The position numbers and the translations under genes are program-made. Below, one piece after another: positions 62,540-64,000 of a DNA stretch of 64,000 nt (position 1 is its first letter; each line of letters opens with the position of its first letter). The DNA is from Hydrogenophaga palleronii NBRC 102513. Lineage in GTDB: Bacteria; Pseudomonadota; Gammaproteobacteria; Burkholderiales; Burkholderiaceae_C. Location of the stretch: contig NZ_BCTJ01000002.1 in the NCBI RefSeq assembly GCF_001571225.1, positions 1 to 64,000 on the forward strand, read 5' to 3'. The notes beneath the pieces are model-generated. The model did no database searches, had not been told where the DNA came from, and saw only the letters and a list, made by a program, of their open reading frames with translations.

Positions 62540-63996
62540 GGTGGATCGATGGTACGGGTGCTCGCCAGCGCAGGGTCCGCGCCACCATCGTGCGCGCGCA
62601 TGCCGCCGCCCAGGGCCTTGTACAGCGCCACGGCGTTGCCGATTTCGGCACGCCGCAACTCCAGCAGCGCCTGCCGCGCGGCGTAGGCCTGCCGTTGGGC
62701 GTCGAGCCATTCGAGCCGGCCATCCAGGCCGGCGCGGTAACGCAGTTCCGACAGCCCGAGCCGGCGCTGCGCGCTGTCCACGGCCCGCAACTGGGCGGCC
62801 ACCTGGCGCCCGAGGGTGGCGCGGGCGGCCAGGGCATCGGCCACTTCGCGGAAGGCGATCTGGATCGCGCGTTCGTACTGCGCAATCGCTTCGGAGCGCC
62901 GCAGCTCGGCCAGGCGCAGCTCGCTGCGCAGCCGGCCGCCCTGGAACAGGGGCTGTGCGATCTGCGGCGCGAACCGCCAGACCTGGCGCGAGGCGTCGAA
63001 CAGGCCGCCCAGCGACGGGCTCGCAAAGCCATACGACGCAGTGAGCGAGATGCTCGGGAAGAAAGCCGCGCGAGCCGCGCCGATGTCGGCGTTGGCAGCG
63101 ACCAGCATCTGCTCGGCTTGCTGCAGATCGGGCCGGGCGAGCAGCAGGTCTGAAGGCAGCCCCGATGACAGTTGCGCGGCGACGGACTGGCGCTCCAACG
63201 GCGTAGCCGCTGGCAGGTCGGCAGGCAGTTCGCGGCCCACCAGAAGCTGCAAGGCGTTGCCCGCTTGTGCCAGGGTGCGCTGGCGGGCTTCAAGCTCGCT
63301 TTCGGCACTCGCCACCTGGCCCTCGGCCTGCGCGACATCGAGGCCACTGCTCTGGTCCGCCTGTTTGAGCAACTGCACCAGCGCCAGGGACTGGCGCCAG
63401 TCTGCGAGCGTCTGCTCGGCCAGTTGCAGCTGTTCGCGGGCCAGTTGTTGCGCGAAGAAGGCATCGGCGACCGCGCCCACGAGCGCGATCTGCGCCGCCG
63501 CCCGTCCTTGTTCGCTCGCGAGGTAGCGGGCCAGCGCCGCGTCCGACAGGGCGCGCACGCGGCCGAACAGGTCAAACTCGAAGGCGCTGATACCCACACC
63601 CATCCCTACCTGTTGCGACACCGCCGTGGGGGTACCCACCGTGCCGCTGCCCACGGCGGTGCGCTCGCGGCTGGCCGAGGCTTCGGCCACCACGGCCGGC
63701 AGCCGGTGCGCCTGCTGGATGCGGTATTGGGTCTGGACGCTCTGCACGTTGAGTGCGGCGAGCCGCAAGTCCCGGTTGTGCTCCAGTGCCAGTTCGATCA
63801 GCTGCTGCAGGGCAGCGTCACCGAACATCGAACGCCAGCCCGTCTGCGCTGCGTGTGCGGTGGTGGTGCCCGGCGACACGTGACCATGCAGCGCGGGGAA
63901 GGCCGCCGGCACGGGCAGCGCGGGGCGTTCCAGGTGCGGCGTCAGGCTGCAGGCCGACAACAGCGCCAGCGGCAGCAGGATGCTCAGACGCTTCAT
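62536..63996 (-). CDS. Outer-membrane efflux lipoprotein (NodT/TolC family)
   Basis: 486-aa outer-membrane factor: lipobox LLSACS with Cys16, two OEP repeats (coiled coil and beta barrel), and repeats such as LELAALNVQSVQTQYRIQQAHRLPAV. It would form the outer-membrane channel for the DHA2 exporter. The gene is complete; its start lies 4 bp from the window edge, and a periplasmic adaptor gene may be just outside. Confidence 0.88.
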   Translation of the reverse strand: MKRLSILLPLALLSACSLTPHLERPALPVPAAFPALHGHVSPGTTTAHAAQTGWRSMFGDAALQQLIELALEHNRDLRLAALNVQSVQTQYRIQQAHRLPAVVAEASASRERTAVGSGTVGTPTAVSQQVGMGVGISAFEFDLFGRVRALSDAALARYLASEQGRAAAQIALVGAVADAFFAQQLAREQLQLAEQTLADWRQSLALVQLLKQADQSSGLDVAQAEGQVASAESELEARQRTLAQAGNALQLLVGRELPADLPAATPLERQSVAAQLSSGLPSDLLLARPDLQQAEQMLVAANADIGAARAAFFPSISLTASYGFASPSLGGLFDASRQVWRFAPQIAQPLFQGGRLRSELRLAELRRSEAIAQYERAIQIAFREVADALAARATLGRQVAAQLRAVDSAQRRLGLSELRYRAGLDGRLEWLDAQRQAYAARQALLELRRAEIGNAVALYKALGGGMRAHDGGADPALASTRTIDPP

Positions 63997-64000
63997 GTGG

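Overview
The window is high-GC DNA with dense, translationally coupled operons. The set of a box benzoyl-CoA pathway, a membrane formate dehydrogenase, a UPF0060 protein and GC-rich intergenic palindromes suggests a betaproteobacterium of the Burkholderiales, most likely Comamonadaceae. The family assignment is an inference from gene content; no 16S rRNA, tRNA or other marker RNA lies in the window.

Layout. (1) 183-9395: complete aerobic benzoate degradation cluster, boxD and benzoate-CoA ligase on the minus strand, diverging from boxR-boxC-boxB-boxA. Two near-identical TGCA-type operators flank boxR. (2) 9601-24678: formate dehydrogenase region. Assembly genes (DUF3305, DUF3306, a poly-4Fe-4S protein, a TorD-like chaperone) come first, then a minus-strand two-component system (histidine kinase and sigma54-type regulator), then a small Tat protein, the FDH alpha, beta and gamma subunits with two small exported proteins of unknown role, and fdhD. 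(3) 24805-28566: upp, an FtsX-type permease and a truncated haemoglobin. (4) 28651-31485: a lower-GC island with an ATPase plus DUF4435/TOPRIM pair resembling the PARIS phage-defence system, bounded by an exact 20-bp inverted repeat. (5) 31578-37770: housekeeping genes (Smr protein, radC, FKBP isomerase, ispH, serS, UPF0060) and three small unknown proteins, two of them related. (6) 37956-51635: myo-inositol regulon with an RpiR regulator, two Gfo/Idh dehydrogenases, an RbsBAC-type transporter, iolC fused to a DUF2090 aldolase domain, iolD, an extra binding protein, iolE and iolB. (7) 52074-53824: a GAF protein and a phytase-like esterase. (8) 53911-60010: a six-gene minus-strand operon of TonB receptor, DUF2478, BtuF/BtuC/BtuD-type ABC transporter and TrmO, preceded by a good ModE box. 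(9) 60328-63996: a small protein, a DHA2 exporter and its outer-membrane factor.

How it fits together. Formate dehydrogenase needs a molybdenum or tungsten bis-MGD cofactor, and the transporter operon in (8), which looks like an iron or B12 system by homology, carries a ModE-type operator and a DUF2478 gene. I read it as a TonB-dependent molybdate/tungstate uptake system. That is the most interesting prediction here, together with a pair of paralogous small-RNA candidates (51822-51888 and 60732-60800), the PARIS-like island and a family of post-stop palindromic elements whose stems covary.
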